From assembly GCA_025060055.1 (NCBI GenBank), contig JANXCK010000110.1, forward strand, positions 1-9,931: a DNA stretch of 9,931 nt, written 5' to 3'. Both the position numbers and the translations under genes were made by a program. Below, one piece after another: positions 1-7,341 of the stretch; the stretch's first letter is position 1; each line of letters starts with the position of its first letter. The stretch is from Fimbriimonadales bacterium (GTDB lineage: Bacteria > Armatimonadota > Fimbriimonadia > Fimbriimonadales > GBS-DC). The notes beneath the pieces were generated by a model. The model was not told the DNA's origin and searched no databases. It saw nothing but the letters and a program-made list of their open reading frames with translations.

Positions 1-764
1 GTGAGGATGCGCGTGATACGGTAGCCTTGTGCCTGCTCATCCCACTCGAACTCCGCGCCCAGCATGCCGACGCTGTATTGCGGGGGCTGACGATAATCGC
101 CGCCGAACTCGTAGCAGTGGGAAGTGCCCAGCTCGCCCTGCATTTCCCACATCAAATCGGAGAACTCGCCGCGCGTGGCGACGCGCTCCAGCAGTGGGTA
201 GTAGCGGTCGTACACTTTCTGCCAGTCGACGCCCGACATCTCGGCGTTCCAGAAGAACTCGCGTTGTAATCGCCACGCCTCGCGGTACATTTGCTGCCAC
301 TCGCGCGTGGGCACGATGGCACAGCGCACGCGGCTGAGGTCGATCCAGCCGCTTTCGCGCGAGGGCGGGGCTTGCTCGTGCTTGTCGTCGGGCTTGTGCC
401 CTGCGGGGAGGACGCGCAATCGCTTGCCTGAACGGTACGCCAGCGTTTTGTGGTCGCGCGAGAGAGTAAAGTCGTTCACTTTGGTCGCCAGTGTCTCGGT
501 CTTGGTGTTGAGGAAATCGTACAGTAGCAGGGTTCCGTTGCCCTCGTCTTCGGAGCGTAGCCAACTTTTGTCCAGCGTGCCCTCCACAGGGAACTGCGTT
601 GCAATGACGCGCCGCTTGCTTAGCCCCGCTACCTGTCCGTAAATGCCTGCTGGCAGCGGCACGGTAATCACGCGCAGGTGGATGTCGTCGAAGTCGATCT
701 GCGTCGGTGTGATGGGTTTCTCCCCGTTTTGTCCGTCGGAATGAACAGGCGTCGTCGGCTCCAT
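1..764 (-). CDS. Tricorn-type S41 protease, partial (C-terminus outside window)
   Basis: The frame is open from the ATG at 764 down to base 3 (254 codons seen) and continues past the left edge. Residues about 22-120 resemble the last blades of the tricorn seven-bladed propeller. Residues about 140-220 are the C1 core: W140-IDLSRVR, then EWQQMYREAWRL (155-166), FFWN (170-173), GVDW (178-181) and the signature GELGTSHCYEFGGDY (210-224). S215-H216 correspond to the catalytic Ser-His pair (S745/H746 in the Thermoplasma enzyme). The PDZ and C2 domains, with the nucleophile serine, should lie off-window. Tricorn is a large self-assembling peptidase that trims proteasome-type peptides. What is odd is that family members usually carry about 600 more residues of propeller in front, while here the upstream sequence is hairpin repeat. 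The same frame is open up to a TAA at 927-929, with another ATG at 875, but neither ATG has a ribosome binding site. It may be a 5'-truncated gene. Family assignment is firm; the start is not. Confidence 0.85.
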   Translation of the reverse strand, partial: MEPTTPVHSDGQNGEKPITPTQIDFDDIHLRVITVPLPAGIYGQVAGLSKRRVIATQFPVEGTLDKSWLRSEDEGNGTLLLYDFLNTKTETLATKVNDFTLSRDHKTLAYRSGKRLRVLPAGHKPDDKHEQAPPSRESGWIDLSRVRCAIVPTREWQQMYREAWRLQREFFWNAEMSGVDWQKVYDRYYPLLERVATRGEFSDLMWEMQGELGTSHCYEFGGDYRQPPQYSVGMLGAEFEWDEQAQGYRITRIL

Positions 765-773
765 CGCGCTTGC

Positions 774-782
774 AGTATACCC
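774..782 (-). promoter_or_regulatory. Possible -10 element before the tricorn ATG
   Basis: On the minus strand GGGTATACT lies only ten bases before the ATG at 764, so a transcript from it would be nearly leaderless. No -35 box is visible at the usual spacing. The same GGTATA-C/A-T form occurs before the glycosidase, the transsulfuration operon and rpmE, which is the main reason to list it. Confidence 0.3.
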
Positions 783-823
783 GAAGGTGACTGAGAGGGC
801 GAGGGTGTTCGAGAAATGTGACT

Positions 824-884
824 GTCCAAGCCACACTGTGCTTGGGTGGGACGCCCAAGCCACGCTCGTCGGCATGGCGCCGAC
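824..884. repeat. Dispersed hairpin repeat, single degenerate copy
   Basis: GTCCAAGCCAC followed by a stem GCTTGGG (840-846)/CCCAAGC (854-860) and a second stem GTCGGC (868-873)/GCCGAC (879-884). Bases 824-862 closely match 8121-8159 in the tandem repeat further right, so the two belong to one family. It sits in the 300-bp non-coding stretch between the tricorn fragment and hpt and is read through by the open frame upstream of the tricorn ATG. Confidence 0.7.
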
Positions 885-918
885 ACGACACAACAGGACT
901 CCACAAAACAGCCTCTTT

Positions 919-1064
919 GAGACTGTTTATAAGAAATAGGCATGAACCCGACGGCTAAAGCCGTTCCTATGCAGACGAAGCCGACCTGCGTCGGCTTTTA
1001 GCCCGCGCAGGCGGGCTTGGTTTGCACAGCAACGGCTTCAGCCGTCCACTTCTTAAACAGTCTC
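919..1064. mobile_element. 146-bp MITE-like element: inverted ends with four internal hairpins
   Basis: The left end GAGACTGTTTATAAGAAA (919-936) and right end CTTCTTAAACAGTCTC (1049-1064) are inverted repeats: 11 identical bases, a one-base offset, then AAGAA. Between them are four perfect stems: ACGGCT/AGCCGT (951-964), AAGCCGAC/GTCGGCTT (978-997), AGCCCGC/GCGGGCT (1000-1017) and ACGGCT/AGCCGT again (1032-1045). The first and fourth share the same stem, so the layout is nearly symmetrical. There is no coding capacity. The right end directly abuts the hpt stop codon. I could not identify a convincing target-site duplication. It is best read as a non-autonomous transposable or REP-type element; a role as terminator or RNA stabiliser between hpt and the next gene is also possible. 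Confidence 0.65.
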
Positions 1065-1622
1065 TTAGACCGTGTTCAGTACGGCGATGAAGGGCAAGTT
1101 GCGATACCGTTCTGCGTAGTCCAAGCCGTAACCGACGACGAATCGGTCGGGGATTTCGAAGCCGCAGTAGGCAAGTTCGATGGGCACTTGGTGGCGTGCA
1201 GGCTTGCTCAGCAGCGCGCAAACGCGCAGGCTGGCAGGCTGACGCTGGCGCAACTGCCCCAGTAGATACTCCAAAGTCAGCCCTGTGTCGTAAATGTCTT
1301 CCACCAGCAGCACATGGCGGTCGCGAATCGGCGAATCGAGGTCTTTGATGAGCCGTACCTGCCCTGTAGAGTAGGTTTCGTCGCCGTAGCTGGAGACCGC
1401 CACGAAATCGTAGGCGACGGGCAGCGGGATTGCCCGCATCAGGTCTGCCAAGAACACCAGAGAGCCTTTGAGTACGCCCACCAGCAGCGGGGGATGCATG
1501 CAGTAGTCACGCGTAATCTGTTCGCCCAGTTGCTGCACTCGTGCCTGCAGCGCCGTGCTGGGGATAAGCATCTCCAGCTCTGGAAAGCGTTCGAGCCAGG
1601 CGGAGTCGCATGTGTGCGTCAT
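1065..1622 (-). CDS. hpt: Hypoxanthine (guanine) phosphoribosyltransferase
   Basis: Purine salvage enzyme: transfers phosphoribose from PRPP to hypoxanthine (and usually guanine) to give IMP or GMP in the cytoplasm. Seen in the 185-residue product: the pyrophosphate loop LKGS (51-54), the flexible-loop region SSYGDETYSTG (77-87), the PRPP-binding motif VEDIYDTG (107-114) with its paired acidic residues E108-D109, the purine-side K140, and the C-terminal block PDRFVVGYGLDY (158-169) then ERYRNLPFIAVL. Length is normal. I chose the ATG at 1622; an in-frame TTG at 1640 has a better-spaced GAGG and would add six residues. The protein ends in LNTV-stop, and the TAA (1065-1067) touches the end of the hairpin element, so the last few residues may have been altered by insertion. 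It is transcribed away from the glycosidase gene with about 75 bp between starts. Confidence 0.95.
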   Translation of the reverse strand: MTHTCDSAWLERFPELEMLIPSTALQARVQQLGEQITRDYCMHPPLLVGVLKGSLVFLADLMRAIPLPVAYDFVAVSSYGDETYSTGQVRLIKDLDSPIRDRHVLLVEDIYDTGLTLEYLLGQLRQRQPASLRVCALLSKPARHQVPIELAYCGFEIPDRFVVGYGLDYAERYRNLPFIAVLNTV

Positions 1623-1664
1623 ACGGCGTGCTGCCCTCAAGCATACCTCATCACGCCGAGTTCA

Positions 1665-1672
1665 GGTATACT
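1665..1672 (+). promoter_or_regulatory. Putative -10 element between hpt and the glycosidase (possibly bidirectional)
   Basis: GGTATACT, with TATACT at 1667-1672, lies about 25 bases before the glycosidase ATG and just upstream of its AAGGAGG. The core GTATAC is palindromic, so it could also serve the divergent hpt gene, whose ATG is about 45 bases away. No good -35 hexamer is visible on either side. Confidence 0.45.
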
Positions 1673-1683
1673 TTCCGTGCGAC

Positions 1684-1690
1684 AAGGAGG
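1684..1690 (+). promoter_or_regulatory. Ribosome binding site fixing the glycosidase start
   Basis: AAGGAGG followed by six bases and ATG at 1697. The open frame itself extends back to 1610, but this site plus the signal peptide that begins at 1697 decide the start. Confidence 0.85.
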
Positions 1691-1696
1691 GCGACT

Positions 1697-4696
1697 ATGC
1701 GCAGGGTTGCATTCGCCGTGTGGTTGGGTCTGGCGATGAACGGAAGTTATGCGCAAACGAAGTTGACCATCACGCCTCTTGAAGCGGTTCCGAACCCCAA
1801 TCTGCTTCGAAATGCCAGCTTCGAACAGGTGGAGAACAATCTACCTGTTGGTTGGAGCTGGGACAAGCGCAACACCGATTCGGCAGTGCAGGTGGTCTCA
1901 GAGCCAGGCGCGACAGGGCAGGTTTGTCTGAAGTTCACGAATACGACGCCGTTCGGCGCGGACGTGTACGGTTTGATGCGCTATGAGGGTGGTGTGGCGG
2001 TGCAGCCTGGGGCGGTCTACACGCTCAGTTGTCGCTACAAGACGCGCGAGGGCTACGCGGGGTTTATCGGCGGTGGCGAAGGTTGGCGCGTGCGCTTGCC
2101 CTTAGAAGACACGCGCGGGCTATGGAAACGCGCCGAAATCACTTTCGCCACCAAAGAGAAGGAAAGCACCTTTGAGTTAGTGATTGTGATTGAAGCCCCC
2201 ACTGATGGCGTATGGATCGATGCCGTCAAGCTGGAGGCGGGCAGTCGCGCCACGCCGTTCACGCCCGCTGAGACACCTGAACGCCCTATCGTGACTATCG
2301 ACGACCTCGGCGAGCAGGTGTTTTTGAACGAGACGCAGGGGCGTGTCGGCTTCGAGATTTACACTGCGCAACCGTTGCGCAACGCCCAGATCGAGGCGCA
2401 ACTGGGCGATCAGCGTGCCCGCCAGCGCGTTAACCTAAACGCTGGGCACGCTCGCGCTGAGTTTGTGTTCCGCGCCCCGAGCGAACCCGACCAGACGCTG
2501 CGTTTCCAGATTCGGCAGGGCAGGCAGACCCTGGCGACAGTGGAACGCCCGCTGCGCTTTTTCACGCGCACGCTTGCCGAAAAACGGCTGCAAGACCTCG
2601 CTGCACAGTTACCCCAGTGGGAAACCCAAATCCAGCAGGCACGCGCAAGCGGACAAGATATCGCCTACCCGCAGGCGAGTCTAACGATTTTGCAGGAGTT
2701 CATACGCTATGTGGGCGAGGATTTGCAGAAAGGACAGGTGCAACGCGCCTACCAGCAGCTGGATGAGATGGAGCGCGTGGCGGCACGCCTGAACCAGATG
2801 CTGGCGAACGCCCTCAGCGGAGCGAAACCCCTGCCGACCGTGCCACGCTATGTGACCTCCCCTGTTGAGATTCGCGGCGCGTCGCTGATTGCCGAGACCG
2901 AAGACCCGCTTACGGGCGCACGCGAGCGACGCCCTGTGTTTTTCGTGGGCTTTGGACACTTCGGACAAGTACGCGCCGATATCGAGAAGTTCCCCAAAAT
3001 GGGCTTCAACCTAATCCAGATCGAGCGCGGCGTGTGGGACATCCTGCCTGAGGAAGGCAAGGTAAACCTGAAGCCCTTCGAGGAAGATGTGTTGCCCGCT
3101 CTACGGCGCGCCGCTGCTGCGAATGTTAAAGTCGACTATCTGATTAGCCCGCACTATATGCCCCAGTGGGTCTATCAGAAGTACCCACATCTGAAGCAGC
3201 CGCGTGATGGGTTTATCCAGTATAGCCTGTTTGCTCCTGAGAGCCTTGAGGTGCTGCGTCAGTATATCGACAGTTTCGCGCCGCTGCTGAAAGACCAGCC
3301 CGCGCTGCTGAGTATCTGCCTCTCCAACGAGCCTTTGAACAAGGAGTCGCCTGAGTCGCCGCCCCATCAACAGGCGTGGCGCACATGGCTGCAGAATCGG
3401 CACAAGAATCTCCTCACGCTGAACACACGCTGGAAGACGAACTACCAGAGCTGGGACGAGATTCCGATTCCCGACGAGGAAGCGGGCGTGCGCTACGCGG
3501 AGTGGCAGGATTTCAACGCTGAGGCGCTGGCGAATTGGCATCGGGAGTTGGCAAAGGCGATCGAGCGACACTTGCCAGGCGTGCCGAAGCACTCGAAGCT
3601 GATGAGCTGGACTTTCACCAACGATCGGGAGCTGTCACGCGGGGTAGACCCCGAGCGGTTCGCTGCGTTTTGCGAGCTGAACGGCAACGATGCTGCCACC
3701 TATCCCAACTGGGATAAGGGCGCCCCGTGGGCGTTTGGCTGGGTCACGACGATGCTGGCGCACGAGATTCAGCGTTCGTTGCGCGACGCGCCCGTGTTCA
3801 ACTCGGAGAATCACATCATTCGCGACCGCGAGACGCGTTATGTACCGCCGCAGCATGCCCGTGCGGTGCTGTGGGAAGAGGCGATTCGCGGGCTATCAGC
3901 CACGACTTTCTGGGTGTGGGAGCGCACCGACGACCCGAAAAGCGACTTTGCGGGCAGCTTGTTGCATCGTCCCGAAATCGTGGAGGCACTCTCGCACACG
4001 ACCTTAGACCTGAATCGGCTCGCGCCGTACATCGCCGCGCTGCAGAACCAGAAGCCTGATGTATACCTGCTTTACTCGCAGTACGATATGATGATGCAAG
4101 GCGCGGATGCCGTTGTGCCGCGCGACAGCCTGTATATCGCGCTGACGATGTTGGGTGTGCGGGTCGGGTTTATCACCGAGCGGCAACTGGAGGCGCGTCG
4201 GTTGCCTGAAGGCGTCTCGCGGATTATCGTTGCCAACACGCAGTATCTTTCCGACGAGGCGTTCGCGGGGCTGGAACTGCTGCGCCAGCAGCGGGGAATC
4301 CAGCTGCTGGGCTTCGGCGAGCCGTCGCTGCAGTTCGATCGCTACGGACGCGCACGCACCTCGCGCCCAGGTATCACCTTTTTTGAGCGCAACCCGCTGA
4401 CGGACGCGCGGCGTCTGTTCCTGCGCCTGCCGTCCTTGCTGAGCAACTGGCGGATTGAGCGTCCTTTGCGCTTGCTGGATGCGAATGATCAACCCGTGTG
4501 GGGTGTCAGCTATCGCGTCGCGCCTTACGAGAATGGCTTCGTCGCCAGCCTGTGCAACTACACGCGCAATCCGATAACCGTGCGCTTGGTGAACGCCGAG
4601 AACCAGCCGATTACGGCGACCAACCTCATCGATGGCACAACAGTGCAGGACACGCTCACGCTGCAGCCGTTGGAGCCTGTGCTGCTGAAGTGGTGA
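1697..4696 (+). CDS. Secreted multidomain GH42-like glycosidase (beta-galactosidase type)
   Basis: 999 residues. The product begins with a signal peptide (MRR, hydrophobic stretch, likely cleavage after SYA near residue 19). Next comes a carbohydrate-binding-like beta-sandwich (about 34-190: LLRNASFEQ, LPVGW, ending in GVWIDAVKLEAG), a second beta domain (about 196-300) and a helical, Gln/Glu-rich segment (about 300-385). The catalytic barrel starts near F415 (FFVGFGHFG). It has the acid/base motif SNEP with E545 and the nucleophile candidate FNSENH with E704, 159 residues apart as expected for clan GH-A, GH42-like enzymes; FWVWERTDDP follows. Residues about 785-880 (PDVYLLYSQYD, MLGVRVGFITERQLE) resemble the flavodoxin-like trimerisation domain, and a C-terminal beta domain closes the protein. 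It would hydrolyse beta-galactosidic or related plant polysaccharides outside the cytoplasm. Substrate is unknown. It is unusually long at the N-terminus compared with typical GH42 of about 680 residues. Confidence 0.8.
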   Translation: MRRVAFAVWLGLAMNGSYAQTKLTITPLEAVPNPNLLRNASFEQVENNLPVGWSWDKRNTDSAVQVVSEPGATGQVCLKFTNTTPFGADVYGLMRYEGGVAVQPGAVYTLSCRYKTREGYAGFIGGGEGWRVRLPLEDTRGLWKRAEITFATKEKESTFELVIVIEAPTDGVWIDAVKLEAGSRATPFTPAETPERPIVTIDDLGEQVFLNETQGRVGFEIYTAQPLRNAQIEAQLGDQRARQRVNLNAGHARAEFVFRAPSEPDQTLRFQIRQGRQTLATVERPLRFFTRTLAEKRLQDLAAQLPQWETQIQQARASGQDIAYPQASLTILQEFIRYVGEDLQKGQVQRAYQQLDEMERVAARLNQMLANALSGAKPLPTVPRYVTSPVEIRGASLIAETEDPLTGARERRPVFFVGFGHFGQVRADIEKFPKMGFNLIQIERGVWDILPEEGKVNLKPFEEDVLPALRRAAAANVKVDYLISPHYMPQWVYQKYPHLKQPRDGFIQYSLFAPESLEVLRQYIDSFAPLLKDQPALLSICLSNEPLNKESPESPPHQQAWRTWLQNRHKNLLTLNTRWKTNYQSWDEIPIPDEEAGVRYAEWQDFNAEALANWHRELAKAIERHLPGVPKHSKLMSWTFTNDRELSRGVDPERFAAFCELNGNDAATYPNWDKGAPWAFGWVTTMLAHEIQRSLRDAPVFNSENHIIRDRETRYVPPQHARAVLWEEAIRGLSATTFWVWERTDDPKSDFAGSLLHRPEIVEALSHTTLDLNRLAPYIAALQNQKPDVYLLYSQYDMMMQGADAVVPRDSLYIALTMLGVRVGFITERQLEARRLPEGVSRIIVANTQYLSDEAFAGLELLRQQRGIQLLGFGEPSLQFDRYGRARTSRPGITFFERNPLTDARRLFLRLPSLLSNWRIERPLRLLDANDQPVWGVSYRVAPYENGFVASLCNYTRNPITVRLVNAENQPITATNLIDGTTVQDTLTLQPLEPVLLKW

Positions 4697-4711
4697 AAAC
4701 GGCAGCGCGCT

Positions 4712-5857
4712 CTACCGACTCGTGGCGATTGCCTGTTCCAAGTCCTCGATGAGGTCTTCGGCGTCTTCGATGCCGACGGAGAGGCGGATAAGAGCATCGG
4801 TGATGCCCGTTCGATCGCGTTCTTCGGGCGGGATGGAGGCGTGGGTCATCGTGGCAGGGTGGCACACGAGCGATTCCACGCCGCCCAACGACTCGGCTAA
4901 GGTGAACAGGCGCGTGCAGGAGAGGAAGCGCATCGCACGCTCGACGCCGCCGTGCAGTTCCATCGTGACAATCGCGCCGAAATCGTGCATTTGCCGACGC
5001 GCCAACTCGTGTCCCGGATGGTTGGGTAATCCAGGGTAGCGCGTCAGTTTGACTTCGGGGTGATGGGCGAGGTACTCAGCGATGCGTCGGGCGTTCTCGC
5101 AGTGCTGGCGCATCCGCAACGCCAGTGTCTTGATACCGCGCAGCACTAAAAAGCAGTCCAGCGGTCCGGGCACTGCGCCGACTGCGTTTTGGTAGAACTT
5201 GAGCTGCTCGTACAGGGCGCGGTCGCGCACACACAGCGCGCCGCCCACCACATCTGAGTGCCCGCCCAGATACTTCGTAGTGGAGTGGACGACAATGTCC
5301 GCGCCGAACTCGAAGGGGCGTTGCAGGTAAGGCGTTGCGAAAGTGTTGTCGACGACAGCGAGCGCGCCGTGCGCATGTGCCAGCTCGCAAGCAGCGCGCA
5401 GGTCGGTGATAGTCAGCATCGGGTTGCTGGGCGTCTCGATCCAGAGCAGTTTGGTATTTGGGCGGAAGGCGCGGCGCAGTGCGTCGAGGTCGTCACCGTC
5501 GGCGTAGGAAAACTCCACACCGTACTTTGTCCAGACACGCTCGAACAGCCGGTAGGTGCCGCCGTACAAATCGCGCGTGGCAACCACATGGTCGCCTGCC
5601 TGAAGTAGGTTCAGCACAGTGTTTTCGGCTGCCAGCCCGCTGGCGAACGCCAATCCGTACTCCACGCCTTCTAATGCGGCGAGGTTGCGCTCCAGCGCGG
5701 CGCGCGTCGGGTGGTCAGTGCGGGAGTATTCGTAGCCTTTGTGCTGCCCTGGCGCACTCTGCGCGTAGGTGGAGGTGAGGTACACAGGGGTCATAATCGC
5801 GCCTGTGGTGGGGTCAGGTTCCAGCCCTGCGTGAATCGCCTTTGTGGCAAAACGCAT
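4712..5857 (-). CDS. Cystathionine gamma-lyase / gamma-synthase type PLP enzyme
   Basis: 381-residue member of the Cys/Met-metabolism PLP family (fold type I), normal length. Seen: ATKAIHAG at the start, YEYSRTDHPTR (42-52) with the phosphate-binding Tyr/Arg, ASGLAAENTVL (72-82), the DLYGGTY block (96-102), TPSNP (142-146), D170 in VVDNTF that pairs with the pyridine nitrogen, the Schiff-base K195 in HSTTKYLGGHSD, and SLGGVESLVCHPATMTHAS near the C-terminus. It lies 27 bp downstream of cystathionine beta-synthase on the same strand with its own GAGGAGG. The pairing argues for cystathionine gamma-lyase, cleaving cystathionine to cysteine, 2-oxobutyrate and ammonia. Gamma-synthase or H2S-forming homocysteine side activities cannot be excluded from sequence alone. 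The 3' end converges on the glycosidase with 15 bp between stops and no obvious terminator hairpin. Confidence 0.9.
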   Translation of the reverse strand: MRFATKAIHAGLEPDPTTGAIMTPVYLTSTYAQSAPGQHKGYEYSRTDHPTRAALERNLAALEGVEYGLAFASGLAAENTVLNLLQAGDHVVATRDLYGGTYRLFERVWTKYGVEFSYADGDDLDALRRAFRPNTKLLWIETPSNPMLTITDLRAACELAHAHGALAVVDNTFATPYLQRPFEFGADIVVHSTTKYLGGHSDVVGGALCVRDRALYEQLKFYQNAVGAVPGPLDCFLVLRGIKTLALRMRQHCENARRIAEYLAHHPEVKLTRYPGLPNHPGHELARRQMHDFGAIVTMELHGGVERAMRFLSCTRLFTLAESLGGVESLVCHPATMTHASIPPEERDRTGITDALIRLSVGIEDAEDLIEDLEQAIATSR

Positions 5858-5863
5858 CGGTTT

Positions 5864-5870
5864 CCTCCTC
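5864..5870 (-). promoter_or_regulatory. Ribosome binding site of the gamma-lyase gene
   Basis: GAGGAGG on the minus strand, six bases before the ATG at 5857, within the 27-bp gap after the beta-synthase stop. It supports independent translation from a shared operon transcript. Confidence 0.8.
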
Positions 5871-5884
5871 GTCGGGTGGTTGGC

Positions 5885-7273
5885 TTATTGCTCTGGCAAG
5901 CCCAGCAGATGGGCTAAGGTATGCACTAAGTCGTACTTCGTCAGCACATCATAGCGTCCGTTCTCGACGGGCACTAGCGCTGCCTGCTCGCGCCGAATCA
6001 GCTCGGTCAGCTCGTCGAGGTAGGCGTCGGGCGCGATAATCGGCAGCGGCGGTTCCATCACCTCGCGCACCACATAACTTTTCAGGTCGCGCCCCTGCAG
6101 CGCGATTTGCATCACCATATCCTCCGAGATCGAGCCGATTGGCTCACCGTTTTCCAGCACAGGCAGCTGCGAGATGTCGTGATGTTCCATCAGGTGGAAG
6201 GCGTCCAGCAGGGTGTCGTGGGGGCTGACGGTGAGCAGTTCGTGGGCGAGTCCGCGCCGTCGCTTCGCCTCGATTAGGTCGCGTGCTGTGAGTTTCACGC
6301 GTGGCTCGTAGCAGCGATGTTCGCGCAGCCAGTCATCGTTGTAGACTTTGTTCAGCACGCGTGCACCGCCATCAGGCACGATGAACACAATCAGCGCGTT
6401 CTCGTCGGCGTGTTTAGCGACCTCGAGAGCGCCGTAGAGCGCGGCGCCTGTCGAGCCACCTGCAAAAATCCCTTCCTCGCGTGCCAGCCGCCGCGCCCAC
6501 AAAAAGCAGTCGCAATCCGTCACCTGAATCACGTCGTCCAGCACGGAAAAGTCCATCGTGGAGGGGAAAATATCCTCGCCGATGCCCTCCACCAAGTAGG
6601 GATGCGCCTCCACCACCTTGCCGTGATGGAAGTAGTCGTAGTAGACCGAGCCGACGGGGTCGACGCCGATGACCTTGATGTTCGGGTTGCGCTCTTTAAG
6701 GTAGCGCCCTGCGCCTGAGATTGTGCCACCTGTGCCCATGCCTGCGACCAGATGCGTGATGCGTCCCTCCGTGTCTTCCCAGATTTCGGGACCTGTGGTG
6801 AGATAGTGCGCTTCAGGGTTAGCGGGGTTGTCGTACTGGTTGGCAAACCATGCGTTGGGGATTTCCTGTGCCAGCTTGCGAGCGACCGAGTAGTAGCTGC
6901 GGGGGTCATCAGGTGGAACCGCTGTGGGGCACACGATGACCTCCGCGCCCATTGCCTTGAGCATGTTGATTTTCTCGCGCGACTGCTTGTCGGTGGTGGT
7001 GAAGATGGCGCGATAGCCGCGCAGCGCGGCTGCCATCGCCAGTCCCATTCCTGTGTTGCCTGAAGTGCATTCGATAATCGTGCCGCCTGGCTTGATTTTG
7101 CCCTCCTGCTCCGCCCGCAAGAGCATCTGCAGCGCGATTCGGTCTTTCACGCTACCGCCAGGGTTCATGAACTCCAGTTTCGCGTAGATAGCGGGCTTGA
7201 GGTGGCGCGTGATGCGTTGCAAGCGCACCAGTGGCGTTCTCCCAATCGCGTCTAATAGGCTCTCATATCGCAT
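5885..7273 (-). CDS. Cystathionine beta-synthase with C-terminal CBS-domain pair
   Basis: 462 residues. It condenses serine (or O-acetylserine) with homocysteine to cystathionine, the first step of reverse transsulfuration. The PLP fold-type II core covers residues 1-315: IGRTPLVRL (10-18), the Schiff-base lysine K43 in NPGGSVKDR, TSGNTGMGLA (70-79), the phosphate loop AGMGTGGTISG (177-187), AGGSTGAA (271-278) and PDGGARVLNKVYNDDW (300-315). Residues about 330-455 form two CBS motifs (AHELLTVSPHDTLLDAF, HDISQLPV, VREVMEPPLPIIAP, ALVPV), the regulatory Bateman module that in relatives binds adenosyl compounds. This C-terminal module and the neighbouring gamma-lyase favour beta-synthase over cysteine synthase. 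The N-terminal heme-binding extension of the animal enzyme is absent. The start is set by GAGGAGG nine bases before the ATG. First gene of a two-gene operon. Confidence 0.92.
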   Translation of the reverse strand: MRYESLLDAIGRTPLVRLQRITRHLKPAIYAKLEFMNPGGSVKDRIALQMLLRAEQEGKIKPGGTIIECTSGNTGMGLAMAAALRGYRAIFTTTDKQSREKINMLKAMGAEVIVCPTAVPPDDPRSYYSVARKLAQEIPNAWFANQYDNPANPEAHYLTTGPEIWEDTEGRITHLVAGMGTGGTISGAGRYLKERNPNIKVIGVDPVGSVYYDYFHHGKVVEAHPYLVEGIGEDIFPSTMDFSVLDDVIQVTDCDCFLWARRLAREEGIFAGGSTGAALYGALEVAKHADENALIVFIVPDGGARVLNKVYNDDWLREHRCYEPRVKLTARDLIEAKRRRGLAHELLTVSPHDTLLDAFHLMEHHDISQLPVLENGEPIGSISEDMVMQIALQGRDLKSYVVREVMEPPLPIIAPDAYLDELTELIRREQAALVPVENGRYDVLTKYDLVHTLAHLLGLPEQ

Positions 7274-7282
7274 TGCTGCCTG

Positions 7283-7289
7283 CCTCCTC
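7283..7289 (-). promoter_or_regulatory. Ribosome binding site of the beta-synthase gene
   Basis: GAGGAGG on the minus strand, nine bases before the ATG at 7273; it decides the start. Confidence 0.8.
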
Positions 7290-7313
7290 GCAGTGGCGTT
7301 CGCGTGCCTGTAG

Positions 7314-7323
7314 TATTATACCA
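7314..7323. promoter_or_regulatory. Overlapping divergent -10 elements
   Basis: On the minus strand TTGGTATAAT (TATAAT at 7320-7315, preceded by the extended TGG) lies about 40 bases before the beta-synthase ATG. On the plus strand the same bases read TATTAT (7314-7319), about 22 bases before the ATG of the first small phage-like gene. The minus-strand box is the stronger one. No -35 hexamer is recognisable, so it looks like an extended -10 promoter. Confidence 0.55.
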
Positions 7324-7341
7324 ACAGTGGGATCAGACGGT

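Noticed and set aside
37..906. 289-residue open frame on the minus strand across the tricorn region
   Set aside because: It is Arg/His/Ala-rich with no motif, and lies over the tricorn frame, which matches its family throughout (EWQQMYREAW, GELGTSH). It is a shadow frame.
978..1000. Rho-independent terminator (GTCGGC stem followed by TTTT on the plus strand)
   Set aside because: The T-run is only four bases and on the plus strand, whereas the flanking genes are on the minus strand. It is better explained as one of the four stems of the element.
4697..4711. Terminator between the converging glycosidase and gamma-lyase genes
   Set aside because: The gap is 15 bp and no stem with a T-run is visible there or just inside the gene ends.
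5885..7273. PDGG (300-303) in the beta-synthase in place of PDSG, suggesting a lost cofactor-contact serine
   Set aside because: I recall the PDGG form in other bacterial cystathionine beta-synthases, and all other PLP motifs are intact, so this is not a sign of inactivation.
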